Shown here: positions 26,540 through 35,039 of the stretch, in pieces
How the letters are laid out: each line of letters starts with the position of its first letter
How positions within the stretch are numbered: the first letter of the stretch is position 1
From: Helicobacter sp. 13S00401-1
Lineage (GTDB): Bacteria > Campylobacterota > Campylobacteria > Campylobacterales > Helicobacteraceae
DNA length: 36,220 nt
Reading direction: 5' to 3'
Assembly (NCBI RefSeq): GCF_002272925.1
Contig: NZ_MLAR01000014.1
Span: 1 to 36,220, forward strand
Made by a program: the position numbers and the translations under genes
Notes under the pieces: generated by a model
What the model saw: the letters and a program-made list of their open reading frames with translations, nothing else
Told to the model about the DNA's origin: nothing
Databases searched by the model: none

Positions 26540-26545
26540 TAGAAT
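26540..26545 (+). promoter_or_regulatory. Promoter -10 of the second racemase
   Basis: TAGAAT, 38 bases before the start codon, mirrors the element of the first racemase at almost the same spacing. The AAGGAG ribosome site follows at about 26567. Confidence 0.4.
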
Positions 26546-26577
26546 GACTACTTATCAATAAAAGTTAAGGAGTAGTT

Positions 26578-27828
26578 ATGAAAAAATATATGAGGCTAAG
26601 TATCATCACGCTTGGGCTACTAGGAATGTTAGGCGGAGGGAATGTAGCCTTGGCTGCTCCAGCTTTAGAAAGTAGCACTCACATCACTAAAGAAAACACC
26701 AATGCTTATATGGAAGTTGATTTGCAAGCTTTAAAAAATAATATAGAAGTTGCTAAAAAGATAGCAGGACACTCTAAGATCTGTGCAGTTTTAAAAGCTA
26801 ATGCTTATGGAGCAGGTATAGCTAATATCTTGCCAACTATTATAAAAGAAGGAGTGCCCTGCGTTGGGATTGCTAGTGATGAAGAAGCTAGGGTGTTAAG
26901 AGAGGGTAGATTTAAAGGAGAGATATTACGTATAAGGGCTGCTACTATAGGTGAGATAAAAGATGGGCTAAAGTATCACATCACAGAGCTTATAGGCAAC
27001 TTATCCCAGGCTAAAGAACTTGATATCCTAGCCAAAAAGATGCACACAAAACTACCTGTGCATATAGCACTAAACTCAGCAGGTATGGATAGAAATGGCA
27101 TAGACTTAAGCTTAAAAGTTAATAAAGCTGATGCTATAAAAATCGCTAGTTTGCCAAATCTAGAAGTGACTGGTCTTATGACTCACTTCCCTTTTGATGA
27201 TAAGGCTAAGATAGAAGAGGGCATAAGTAGATTTAAAAAAGATACAGACTATATCATCAAACATGCCAAGCTTGATAGAAGTAAGATAACTCTTCACGCC
27301 GCTGCGAGTAATGCCATTATAAATGTTCCAGAATCTCATTTTGATATGGTTCGTCCAGGCGATTTGATCTATGGTTATGGGGGATATGATGTGCCTATAA
27401 AGCCTATAACTAGCTTTAAGTCTTACGTAACTGTTATAAACTCTTACCCTAAAGGCTCTACAGTAACTTATGATGGTACTTATACTCTAACAAGAGATTC
27501 TAAGCTTGCTAATATCCCAGTTGGCTACTCAGATGGCTATTCACGTGCTTTTAGTAATAAGGGCTTTGTGCTGATACGTGGACATAAAGTTCCAGTAGTT
27601 GGGCGCATAACTATGAATACTTTTATGGTTGATGTAACTAACTACCCTGATATAAAAGCAGGAGATAGTGTAGTGCTTTATGGCAAGCAGTGTGGGCAAG
27701 AGATAAAAGAGTCTGACTTAGAAAAAACTAGCGGGCTTAGTTTTTATGAAGTCCTAACTGATATGGGTAATGCAAATCCAGCTTTTATAAAAAGTCCTAG
27801 AGAAAAAGATGTGTGTGATGTTAAGTAA
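26578..27828 (+). CDS. Exported broad-specificity amino-acid racemase, Bsr-like
   Basis: A 416-residue paralogue of the preceding gene, also with a signal peptide (residues 1-27, ending ALAA). It keeps the expected active site: PLP Lys73 in ICAVLKANAYG, Tyr317 in VGYSDGYSR, the G-R-I-T-M-N block (R343, M346) and the MVRPG strand. Cysteines 69 and 95 match the disulfide pair of Vibrio Bsr enzymes. It would interconvert L- and D-amino acids in the periplasm with PLP. Extensive residue identity with the upstream copy, and matching promoters, indicate a tandem duplication followed by divergence in which this copy stayed conventional. Each gene has its own promoter. Confidence 0.85.
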   Translation: MKKYMRLSIITLGLLGMLGGGNVALAAPALESSTHITKENTNAYMEVDLQALKNNIEVAKKIAGHSKICAVLKANAYGAGIANILPTIIKEGVPCVGIASDEEARVLREGRFKGEILRIRAATIGEIKDGLKYHITELIGNLSQAKELDILAKKMHTKLPVHIALNSAGMDRNGIDLSLKVNKADAIKIASLPNLEVTGLMTHFPFDDKAKIEEGISRFKKDTDYIIKHAKLDRSKITLHAAASNAIINVPESHFDMVRPGDLIYGYGGYDVPIKPITSFKSYVTVINSYPKGSTVTYDGTYTLTRDSKLANIPVGYSDGYSRAFSNKGFVLIRGHKVPVVGRITMNTFMVDVTNYPDIKAGDSVVLYGKQCGQEIKESDLEKTSGLSFYEVLTDMGNANPAFIKSPREKDVCDVK

Positions 27829-27846
27829 GGCTAGAATCTAAAAAAG

Positions 27847-27883
27847 CTTCACAAAGCTTAAGATTTACTCTAGCTTTGTGAAG
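27847..27883 (-). terminator. Rho-independent terminator of the ankyrin gene
   Basis: CTTCACAAAGCT (27847-27858) pairs perfectly with 27872-27883 around a 13-nt loop. On the minus strand the stem is followed at once by CTTTTTTAG, a proper T-run, so it ends the ankyrin transcript. It may also slow readthrough from the racemase. Confidence 0.75.
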
Positions 27884-27888
27884 TAAGC

Positions 27889-28557
27889 CTACTTAACCCC
27901 TGCTTTTTCTAGAATCTTAATCATGCCAGTATAGTTTTTATTACGTGCATGTTGCAAAGCACTTATGCCATCTTTATCTTTTATATTAACATCTACTCCA
28001 CCATCAACTAGGGCTTGCACTATATCGGTGTGAACCTTATCGCCATCACTCAAGATAACAGCTTCTAAAAGTGCAGTCCATCCTAGTTTGTTTATATGAT
28101 CTTTTGGAAAGTTAGGAGTGTTTACTAAAAGCTTTACTATATCAAGGTGACCTTTTTCTGCAGCAGGTATTAAGGCAGTGCCACCAAAACGGTTATAGAT
28201 GTCAAATCTAGCCCCATGTTTTAAAGCTTTTTTAACAAAGTCTAAATTGCCCTCAGCACCAGCGTAAAGAAAAGGGCTATTTAGTATGTCATCTTGAGTG
28301 TTAACTGAAGCGCCTGCATCTACTAGCAAAAAGGCTATCTCATTATCTTTTTCATAAACTGCTTGCATTAAAGGAGTTTGACCTTTATTATTTTTAATCT
28401 CTAAGTTTGGCTTAGTTTTTAGTATGCCTTTAACCATGTTTACATCACGTTTTTTTATGGCTTCAAAGATATTGCTACCACTATAGCCTTCACTTTGGGC
28501 AGCAAAGAGTAGGTTGCTTATAAAAAATGTAGTTAGTGTAAGTAGAGTTTTTATCAT
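27889..28557 (-). CDS. Exported ankyrin-repeat protein
   Basis: A 222-residue protein with a signal peptide (residues 1-20, ending LLFAAQ) and then about five ankyrin repeats of ~33 residues. The marks are N-x-x-G-Q-T-P-L-M-Q-A-V (about 58-69), then VNTQDDILNSPFLYAG, YNRFGGTALIPAAEKGHLDI, LGWTALLEAV and VNIKDKDGISALQHA. It probably acts in the periplasm as a binding or inhibitory protein. In other proteobacteria small periplasmic ankyrin proteins are linked to catalase and oxidative stress, but no catalase is here. It is a single-gene unit with its own terminator. The partner is unknown. Confidence 0.82.
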   Translation of the reverse strand: MIKTLLTLTTFFISNLLFAAQSEGYSGSNIFEAIKKRDVNMVKGILKTKPNLEIKNNKGQTPLMQAVYEKDNEIAFLLVDAGASVNTQDDILNSPFLYAGAEGNLDFVKKALKHGARFDIYNRFGGTALIPAAEKGHLDIVKLLVNTPNFPKDHINKLGWTALLEAVILSDGDKVHTDIVQALVDGGVDVNIKDKDGISALQHARNKNYTGMIKILEKAGVK

Positions 28558-28637
28558 GGCTTACTTCCTTAATATGATTTAAATGATAATACATCTTAAA
28601 AAGTATATTAAATGATGGTGTTTAGGGGGATAACTAT

Positions 28638-28666
28638 AAAAAAAGTAGGGCTTGCTTTAAGCAAGC
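28638..28666 (-). terminator. Rho-independent terminator of the doxDA gene
   Basis: GCTTGCTT (28650-28657) and AAGCAAGC (28659-28666) form a tight stem around one unpaired base, probably a 3-nt loop in practice. On the minus strand it is followed by CCTAC and a run of seven T (28638-28644). It lies about 90 bases past the doxDA stop. Confidence 0.65.
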
Positions 28667-28754
28667 TCTTTTAGCGTTTAAAGGCTTAGCCTAGAGTTAG
28701 GTTAAGACCTTTTTTAACTTTTTAACTTAAAACTGCGCTTAGTTTAAGTTGTGC

Positions 28755-29762
28755 CTAGTGTAAGTCGTATTTGGCCTTCCAGCTAGCGCCACTTATATCA
28801 GTTATAACTAAAGTGTATTCACCTTTTGGCAAGCTAGCAAAGACATCTGATTTCAAGCTTAAAGCAGCTCTAGCAGCAAGTGGTGCTACTAGAGAGTGTT
28901 TGCCAGGATGTACTTTTACTAAAAGCTCATTTTTTATATCTTCTTTAGGAAGCTTACTTAAAGCCTCTTGATTAAGCTCATAAACTTTAGTGCCACTTGC
29001 ATTATAAAGGCTTATATTAACTATGAAAGCACCATAAGTATCAGGACCTTCATCGCGGAAGATTGTGAAGTTTAGGGCATTACTATTCATATTAATCTTA
29101 CTTATCATGATGTGAGGATGCACAGTTTTGTTATGAAGTTTTCCTACTACACCACCTGAGAAGTATTGATTAGTGCCTAGAGTTAGAACTACCATGATTA
29201 TGGCTAGGATGATACTAAAGCCTTTTATGCCACCTACGCTAAGTGGAAGTTCACCTGAAGCTATCCAAGCAAAGGCTTTAGATTTTGCTAGGGCTTTAGA
29301 TTTAAGTAGCAAACTATCAAGTGCGATAGTCCCACCCCCAGCAAAAAATATAACTATTGCCCCTACCATACCTAAGATTCCTATCTGCCACTCATCAAGA
29401 CAAGTACTACCCATCCATCCTGCGCCTAGCAAGATAACAAAGGCTAGGATGAAGGCTGCTATGCTCATTATCCTAGTGAAAAGTCCAAGGATTAAAAGTA
29501 GTCCAACTACGCCTTCAACTATGGTAAAAAACACAACACCTACAAAAAGTAAGCTAGCGTGTGTTACAAAGTACTCTATCATGCCTTGTATCCAAAGTGC
29601 GTGAGGTAAGAAGTGGTTTATCTTTTCTCCTATATAGCCTGCAGCCTCAGGGTTTAGCTTATCTGCTAAAACAGTTCGCCTCCAAAAGGCTGAAAAGTAA
29701 GTCCAGCCAACTACAAGTCTTAGGGCTAAAGAGAAATAGCCTGCCATGTTATATGGTTTCAT
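28755..29762 (-). CDS. Fused DoxD-DoxA protein, putative thiosulfate:quinone oxidoreductase
   Basis: A 335-residue inner-membrane protein. I start it at ATG 29760-29762 because a strong GGAGGT ribosome site lies 7 bases upstream; a longer frame to 29849 has no such site. Residues ~1-190 are a DoxX/DoxD-type four-helix domain (ALRLVVGWTYFSAFWRR, PHALWIQGMIEY, VEGVVGLLLILGLFTR). After another helix (about 185-200) comes a periplasmic beta domain like DoxA: T-V-H-P-H-I-M-I-S-K, the NFTIFRDEGPDTYGAFIVN strand pair, and a final DISGASWKAKYDL. In Acidianus, DoxD and DoxA are separate subunits of an enzyme that oxidises thiosulfate to tetrathionate and reduces quinone. Fused forms occur in other bacteria. 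It diverges from the molybdoenzyme at 30160. Confidence 0.75.
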   Translation of the reverse strand: MKPYNMAGYFSLALRLVVGWTYFSAFWRRTVLADKLNPEAAGYIGEKINHFLPHALWIQGMIEYFVTHASLLFVGVVFFTIVEGVVGLLLILGLFTRIMSIAAFILAFVILLGAGWMGSTCLDEWQIGILGMVGAIVIFFAGGGTIALDSLLLKSKALAKSKAFAWIASGELPLSVGGIKGFSIILAIIMVVLTLGTNQYFSGGVVGKLHNKTVHPHIMISKINMNSNALNFTIFRDEGPDTYGAFIVNISLYNASGTKVYELNQEALSKLPKEDIKNELLVKVHPGKHSLVAPLAARAALSLKSDVFASLPKGEYTLVITDISGASWKAKYDLH

Positions 29763-30159
29763 AAGATACCTCCGTAATATCAAAATTGTATTGTTTTTGG
29801 GAATATTGATATGTGGGTATTTTAGTACTTGTGATGCAAAATGAAGCAAGTGGAGATTAAAATTTTTATTAATTTTATACTTTTTAGTTTAGGTGAGTCT
29901 TGAAATGTTCCATTAAGTAAAAAGATTTTATCTTTTAGATTCTATAAATATTTTTATTGAGATAGATATATATGGCATTAGCTAAAAACTGCTTTAAGGC
30001 TAATCGTATTTAATGCTGCCTGTTAAAAACGATAGCAAGTCTTATGCATCAAGATCTCCACACTTATAGATATAAAATCTCTCAAATGCTTTTTAGTCTC
30101 TAATGGTAGTAGAATCTAGGGCTAAATAATCTTCATAATTCATAAAAGGAAGTGTCATC
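29763..30159. other. Divergent promoter region, doxDA / molybdoenzyme
   Basis: About 400 bases between two divergent genes. It is AT-rich, with two TAGAWTCTA words (near 29937 and 30110). I see no clear operator. The ribosome sites are GGAGGT (minus) and AGGAAG (plus). Shared control of the two genes is possible. Confidence 0.4.
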
Positions 30160-32652
30160 ATGAGTATCTCAAGAAGAAGTATCTTAAAAGCAAGTGCACT
30201 ATTTGCACTAGTACCACTAGCACCAAAATTACTAAGTGCTAGCGAGTCTAGTATGGAAGAGCATGTAAATAAGATGGGCGAGTATATGAGTAAGGCTAGT
30301 GAGATGAAGTATGTAACTAAGCTAGTAGAAAATGGTGAAGTTATAACAGGGGCACACTGGGGAATCTTAAAAGCTAGGATAAGACATGGCAAGGTTGTCT
30401 CTTCAAATGGTGCTTTTAAAAGCACTTTTCATAATCCACTTCAAAACGTCACAGCTGATCTAATCTATGCTAAGTCACGTATCAAGTATCCTATGATAAG
30501 AAAGTCTTACTTCCTAGACCCACATAATAACAAGCCTGAACTTAGAGGCAAAGACACTTGGATACGTGTGCCTTATAGAAAGGCCTTAGAACTTATAACC
30601 ATAGCTTTAAAAGAAACTAGAGAACAAAAAGGAAGTGATGCTATCTATGTTGGAGGTAATGGCTGGAAATCTAGTGGCAATATGCATAATGCCATAGTGC
30701 TTTTACAACGTTTTATGAATCTAAGTGGAGGTTTTAGCCATAAGATAGGCACTTTTTCAACTGGAGCAGCTGAAGTTATCATGCCTCATGTACTAGGAAG
30801 TGCTGAAGTTAGTAGCCAACAAAGTGCTTATCCAGTTATCTTAGAGCACTCTAAAGTTGTAGTTATATGGGGCGCTAACCCTATGGTAACTTTAAGGATA
30901 GGAGACACTATTATAGATGGCGATTATGGTATGAAGTTTTTTGATGAGATAAAAAAACGTAGAAAAAAAGTCATCCTTATAGACCCAGTAGGTAGTGAGA
31001 CAGTGCAGTTTTTTAAAGATGATACAAACTCTATGTGGATAGCACCAAGACCTAATACAGACGTAGCCTTAATGCTTGGAATCATGCACACGATGTATAT
31101 AACTAAAAAGTACGATAAAAAGTTTTTAGATACTTATACAGTTGGATTTTCTAAGTTCTTAGACTATATGTTAGGCAAAAGTGATGGTGTAGTTAAAGAT
31201 GCCACTTGGGCTAGTTCTATAAGCAGCGTAGATGTTAAAACTATAAAGTATCTTGCAAAAGAGATGTTTGAAAATAGAACTATGATAATGGCAGGCTGGG
31301 CTATGCAGAGGGCCCATCATGGAGAACAACCTCACTGGATGCTTGTAACTCTAGCTTCTATGATAGGGCAAATCGGCCTTCCAGGTGGAGGTTTTGGTTT
31401 TAGCTATCACTATGCTAATGGTGGGAATCCTAGCGCAAAAGCTGCAATCATAGGTGGTATGAATCTAGGTCAAGAAAAACAAAAAGTGACTAACTTTATC
31501 CCAACAGCTAGAATCGCTGATGCGTTATTAAACGTAGGAGAAAGTATAGAATCTAATGGAGGGAAAGCTACTTATCCAGAGATAGATTTAATGTACTGGG
31601 CTGGGGAAAATCCTATAAGCCATCAACAAGATATTAATAAGTTTTTGAAAGCGTGGCAAAAACCAAGAACTATCATAGTTCATGACCCTTACTGGAGTGC
31701 AACTGCAAGGCATGCAGATATAGTTATGCCAACTACTACTGAGTATGAAAGAGATGATATATCCATGAGTGGGGACTACTCTAACCTAAACATAGTTCCT
31801 ATGAAAGCTTTAGTAGAAAGACAGTTTGAAGCTAAAGATGACTATGAAGTCTTTAGTGACTTAGCTAGAGAGTTTAACATCTATGAAGAATACACCGAAG
31901 GTAAAACTCCAGCACAGTGGATAGAAGAGTTTTATAACAACGCTTTAAAACAAGCTAGGGCTGAACATATAAAGATGCCAGATTTTAAACGTTTTTGGAG
32001 GGAAAATAAGCCCATAACTTTTGAAGTAACTAATGAAGCAAAGCACTATGTAAGATATGCTGACTTTAGAAGTGATCCTATCTTAAACGCCCTAGGAACT
32101 CCTAGTGGTAAGATAGAAATCTATTCTCAAGTGATAGAAAAGATGGGCTATGATGACTGCAGGGCCTATCCTTCGTGGTTTGAACCTGCAGAGTGGCTAG
32201 GTATGAAAGATAAACCAGCTGAGTTTCACTTGCTTAGTCCTCACCCAGAGTATAGACTTCACTCCCAACTTGATAACACCTCTTTAAAAGAAAAGTACAA
32301 CATAGCAGGCCGCGAGCCTATATGGATAAATGAAAAAGATGCTAAGGCTAAGGGTATAAAAACTGGTGATGTAGTAAGGGTCTTTAACGCAAGGGGAGAA
32401 GTACTAGCAGGCGCAAAAGTTACTAAAGATATAAGAGAAGGTGTGGTTAAGTTAAGTGAGGGTGCTTGGTATAACCCAGATTCTAAAGGACTATGTAAAA
32501 ATGGCTGTGCTAATGTCTTAACACTTGATATACCTACTTCAAAACTTGCTAATGCAACTAGTGCTAATACTATGTTAGTTAATATAGAAAAGTATGAAAA
32601 AAAGACCCCAAAAGTAGATATTTTTGAAGAGCCAAAAAATATGGAAGTATAA
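30160..32652 (+). CDS. Tat-exported molybdopterin S-/N-oxide reductase (TorA/BisC family)
   Basis: An 830-residue periplasmic bis-MGD enzyme. The twin-arginine signal is SRRSILK (4-10) with cleavage probably near SASES. There is no Cys cluster, so no N-terminal FeS centre, as in TorA/DorA/BisC. The probable Mo ligand is Ser200 in GTFSTGAAEVIMPH. Cofactor motifs include GGNGWKSSG (165-173), WGANPMVTLR, LIDPVGSET, IGQIGLPGGGFGF and YWAGENPISH. In the GGNGWKSSG motif the Tyr that distinguishes DMSO reductase is absent, which favours TMAO or methionine/biotin sulfoxide as substrate. It would serve as an anaerobic electron acceptor or repair oxidised compounds. No cytochrome c or quinol partner (TorC-like) is adjacent, so electrons must come from elsewhere. 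The terminator is at 32668. Confidence 0.88.
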   Translation: MSISRRSILKASALFALVPLAPKLLSASESSMEEHVNKMGEYMSKASEMKYVTKLVENGEVITGAHWGILKARIRHGKVVSSNGAFKSTFHNPLQNVTADLIYAKSRIKYPMIRKSYFLDPHNNKPELRGKDTWIRVPYRKALELITIALKETREQKGSDAIYVGGNGWKSSGNMHNAIVLLQRFMNLSGGFSHKIGTFSTGAAEVIMPHVLGSAEVSSQQSAYPVILEHSKVVVIWGANPMVTLRIGDTIIDGDYGMKFFDEIKKRRKKVILIDPVGSETVQFFKDDTNSMWIAPRPNTDVALMLGIMHTMYITKKYDKKFLDTYTVGFSKFLDYMLGKSDGVVKDATWASSISSVDVKTIKYLAKEMFENRTMIMAGWAMQRAHHGEQPHWMLVTLASMIGQIGLPGGGFGFSYHYANGGNPSAKAAIIGGMNLGQEKQKVTNFIPTARIADALLNVGESIESNGGKATYPEIDLMYWAGENPISHQQDINKFLKAWQKPRTIIVHDPYWSATARHADIVMPTTTEYERDDISMSGDYSNLNIVPMKALVERQFEAKDDYEVFSDLAREFNIYEEYTEGKTPAQWIEEFYNNALKQARAEHIKMPDFKRFWRENKPITFEVTNEAKHYVRYADFRSDPILNALGTPSGKIEIYSQVIEKMGYDDCRAYPSWFEPAEWLGMKDKPAEFHLLSPHPEYRLHSQLDNTSLKEKYNIAGREPIWINEKDAKAKGIKTGDVVRVFNARGEVLAGAKVTKDIREGVVKLSEGAWYNPDSKGLCKNGCANVLTLDIPTSKLANATSANTMLVNIEKYEKKTPKVDIFEEPKNMEV

Positions 32653-32667
32653 GACTTGAACATTAAA

Positions 32668-32694
32668 AAAGGCTATAAAGGATTTATAGCCTTT
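32668..32694 (+). terminator. Terminator of the molybdoenzyme gene
   Basis: AAAGGCTATAAA (32668-32679), loop GGA, then the exact reverse complement (32683-32694), 16 bases after the stop. The T-run is short (TTT, then CAAACTCCTTTT), so efficiency is uncertain. It could also work for minus-strand transcription, since an A6 run precedes it. Confidence 0.6.
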
Positions 32695-32828
32695 CAAACT
32701 CCTTTTATATAAAAAGAAAAACTTAAAGCACTCTTTTTTTCTTAAAAAATCTAGTTTGTTTGGTAGTTTAAAAGATAAAATACACACTTGTTTTTATCTT
32801 TTAAGAATAAGTTGTAGCAGGAGTTAGT

Positions 32829-33539
32829 ATGGAGATGCTATATAGCTTTGTTCAGTTAGTAGTATTTGCCTTTTTAGCACTTTTTCCAGTGATAAACCCT
32901 ATAGGTATATCTATCATCTTAGAGCCTTTCTTTTCTACTCTTTCTGAAAAAGATAGAAAGTATGCTGCAAAGAGGATAGCGCTAAACTGCTTTTTTATCT
33001 GTATAGTGGCTCTTTTTATAGGCTCTTGGATTTTAAAACTTTTTGGACTTAGCATACCTGTTATACAGATAGCTGGTGGAATCTTGATTATTCAAACTGG
33101 CTTAAAACTTATGAATAGTAAAGATTCAGCCTCTACTAAAAAGATAGAGCCAAATGAGCAAGCACAAGTTGATGCTACTGATGAAAAAGAAGCAAGAGAG
33201 CAACTAAACAAAAAACTTTTTTACCCCTACTCTTTTCCTATCATGATAGATGCTGGGACTATATCAGTGCTTTTTACTCTTGCTGCACAAGGAGATTCTA
33301 AGCTTAGTTGGCACTATGTGGTTAATATGGGGGCTATTATTATAGGTGTTATAGCTATGATGCTTTTAGCTTATGTCTTTCTTTCTAAAACTCATACTAT
33401 AGTTAGTAGGCTTGGTGGAGCAGGGGTGCTTGCTATAAGCAAAGTAGCGGCATTTTTGATACTTGGTGTTGGAGTTGAGATATTTGCCTCTGGGGTTATG
33501 AGCTTTATTAAGCCTTTTTTCCCTACCTTGATGCACTAA
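32829..33539 (+). CDS. MarC family (UPF0056) inner-membrane protein, copy 1
   Basis: A 236-residue protein with six predicted membrane helices. Family marks are FPVINPIG (about residues 20-27) in helix 1, the G-S-W-I-L-K-L-F-G-L-S-I-P segment, the A-G-G-I-L-I-I-Q-T-G helix and YPYSFPIMIDAGTISVLF, the second half of the NP...P repeat. In most members that second motif is P-x-x-x-G-P-G; here both copies have A-G-T-I. The role is unknown; MarC was once linked to antibiotic resistance, but that was withdrawn. A polar insert (residues ~98-125) lies between the halves. It has its own ribosome site (GCAGGAG) and is separated by 225 bases from a close paralogue. Confidence 0.82.
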   Translation: MEMLYSFVQLVVFAFLALFPVINPIGISIILEPFFSTLSEKDRKYAAKRIALNCFFICIVALFIGSWILKLFGLSIPVIQIAGGILIIQTGLKLMNSKDSASTKKIEPNEQAQVDATDEKEAREQLNKKLFYPYSFPIMIDAGTISVLFTLAAQGDSKLSWHYVVNMGAIIIGVIAMMLLAYVFLSKTHTIVSRLGGAGVLAISKVAAFLILGVGVEIFASGVMSFIKPFFPTLMH

Positions 33540-33764
33540 GTGATTGGTTTAATAAGTGCTTATAGTTTTGTTTAGTTGCTTAGGACTTAGGAGTAATTTT
33601 TCATTTTTCATGTTTAAAAGTGCTTAAATAAAAAGTATTTTCAATATCATATGGAATTACTAAAGTGCAAAAAGGAATCCCCTTTTTGAAGCGAGCTTTT
33701 TTAAGTTTGTTTAAAAAAGTGCTGTAAGTTTTTAATATTTTAGCTTTTTAGTTGGGAGCTCTTT

Positions 33765-34466
33765 ATGGACATAGTATATAGCTTTGCACAGCTAGTTGTG
33801 TTTGCTTTTTTGGCACTTTTACCAGTTGTAAATCCCTTTGGAACAGCACTTATTATAGAGCCTTTGATACTATCTTTAAATCAAAAAGAAAGACAGTATG
33901 CAGCTAAAAAGATAGCTCTAAACTGTCTCATAGTGTGCATAGTAGCCCTTTTTATAGGCTCTTGGATACTAAAACTTTTTGGACTTAGCATACCTATCAT
34001 CCAACTAGCAGGTGGAATCTTAATAGCAAAAACTGGCATGGACTTACTTAATGGCGATTCTTCTCCATCAAAAGATAGCGATAAGGCAGTAGAGACCAAG
34101 AAAGAAAACTTAGATATAGACTTAGATAAGCTTAATGAAAAGCTTTTTTACCCTTACTCTTTTCCTATCATGACAGGGGCTGGGACTATATCAGTGCTTT
34201 TTACTCTTGCTGCGCAAGGAGATTCTAAGATCGGTGTTCACTACTTTGTAAATATGGCCGCCATAATAGTTGGCGTTTTGATTATGATGTTTTTAGTTTA
34301 TATTTGTGTTGCAAAAACCCATGTTTTAGTAACCAAGCTAGGCACTAGAGGCACTCTTGTGATAGGTAAGGTTTCAGCATTTTTGATACTTGGTGTAGGA
34401 CTTCAGATCTTTGTTTCAGGAGTAGCAGCCTTAGTTAAGCTTTATCTTCCAGGCCTTACACATTAA
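33765..34466 (+). CDS. MarC family (UPF0056) inner-membrane protein, copy 2
   Basis: A 233-residue paralogue of the gene at 32829. The two share long identical stretches (for example VALFIGSWILKLFGLSIP and KLFYPYSFPIM) and differ mainly in the polar loop at about 95-122, which here is Asp/Lys-rich (DSSPSKDSDKAVETKKENLD). Here the second motif reads IMTGAGTISVLF, closer to the family norm than copy 1's IMIDAGTI. The order and similarity indicate tandem duplication. A GGGAGCTCTTT ribosome region precedes the ATG. The substrate is not known. Confidence 0.82.
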   Translation: MDIVYSFAQLVVFAFLALLPVVNPFGTALIIEPLILSLNQKERQYAAKKIALNCLIVCIVALFIGSWILKLFGLSIPIIQLAGGILIAKTGMDLLNGDSSPSKDSDKAVETKKENLDIDLDKLNEKLFYPYSFPIMTGAGTISVLFTLAAQGDSKIGVHYFVNMAAIIVGVLIMMFLVYICVAKTHVLVTKLGTRGTLVIGKVSAFLILGVGLQIFVSGVAALVKLYLPGLTH

Positions 34467-34585
34467 GTGTGATTAAAAGTTAGGATATAGCGCTTTGAAG
34501 CTAAAAAAGTTTTTTTTATCTATATAATGCTTACTTTTTCTAGATTCTAAGATTTATTTTTTAAGCAAGTAGAGTATAAAAGATC

Positions 34586-34675
34586 GTTTTATATAGGTAA
34601 TTCTAATCTCTTTACACTATTAACTAAATCTTTATTCCAATACTTTCTTTTTCTTACTGTTTATTCTTTGTGTGT
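34586..34675 (+). repeat. 90-bp inverted repeat, left arm
   Basis: This arm is the exact reverse complement of 35040-35129; I compared base by base and found no mismatch over 90 bases. It begins GTTTTATATAGG and ends CTTTGTGTGT. The arms enclose 364 bases. I see no target-site duplication outside them and no transposase inside. Confidence 0.85.
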
Positions 34676-34755
34676 TTTTTCTAACATAAAAACAAAAGGC
34701 AAAATACTAGATTACTAAGTCATGGATTCTCTATTCCCAGCACATTACAAAGCGT

Positions 34756-34937
34756 TAGCTTCCTTGAAAACGTAAATTTCCTTAAAAATAAAAAAACATA
34801 TATATGCAACGGTTCCATTAAAATGTGCCCATTAGCTCGCTTTGTTTCGTGGTGCAAAAAAATGGAATTAAGTAAGCAGTAGTGCTTACGCCATTTTTTT
34901 CAAGGAAACTTCGTTTTCAAGGAAGCTTCGCTTTGCT
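34756..34937. repeat. Internal repeats of the structured element
   Basis: AGCTTCCTTGAAAACG (34757-34772) is exactly inverted at 34912-34927; similarity extends through CAAAGCG on the outer side with a one-base gap. Within the right part, CAAGGAAACTTCGTTTT is followed directly by CAAGGAAGCTTCGCTTT (34901-34934), an imperfect 17-bp tandem repeat. These suggest local duplication inside the larger palindrome. Confidence 0.6.
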
Positions 34938-35006
34938 AGAAACGGAATTGAGCCAAGGCCCTCCCCTTGTTTGCCGAAAAAAACTTTTTTTCGGGGCTAA
35001 GGGGAG
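34856..35006 (+). ncRNA. Candidate structured RNA: nested hairpins
   Basis: Two nested stem-loops follow each other. The first has outer arms AAAAAAATGG (34856-34865) and CCATTTTTTT (34891-34900), and inner arms GTAAGCA (34872-34878) and TGCTTAC (34883-34889) with loop GTAG. The second has outer arms CTCCCCTT (34961-34968) and AAGGGGAG (34999-35006), and inner arms CCGAAAAAAA (34974-34983) and TTTTTTTCGG (34985-34994). A strong terminator follows at 35012. A transcript from the plus strand would be highly folded and cleanly ended. No known RNA family is recognised; it may instead be a repeat element. Confidence 0.35.
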
Positions 35007-35011
35007 TGAGG

Positions 35012-35031
35012 AGGGGTTAAACCCCTTTTTT
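35012..35031 (+). terminator. Strong Rho-independent terminator
   Basis: AGGGGTT (35012-35018), A, AACCCCT (35020-35026) and then TTTTTT. This is a GC-rich stem with a good T-run on the plus strand. It is more than 500 bases after the second marC gene, so it seems to end a transcript that begins within the 34.5-35.0 kb element or a long 3' UTR. Confidence 0.75.
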
Positions 35032-35039
35032 ATTAAAAC

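Larger units (their letters stand above)
26271..26577. other. Intergenic region between the two racemases
   Basis: No gene is seen. A near-perfect inverted repeat lies at 26320-26344, AT-rich DNA follows, and the second racemase promoter is at the right end. Confidence 0.5.

Noticed and set aside
25026-27828. Housekeeping cytosolic alanine racemase alr
   Set aside because: Both proteins begin with clear signal peptides and carry the disulfide cysteines of periplasmic broad-specificity racemases.
29763-29849. Longer N-terminus for the doxDA gene
   Set aside because: The frame stays open, but the GGAGGT ribosome site sits just before ATG 29760-29762 and the extra residues lack membrane-protein character.
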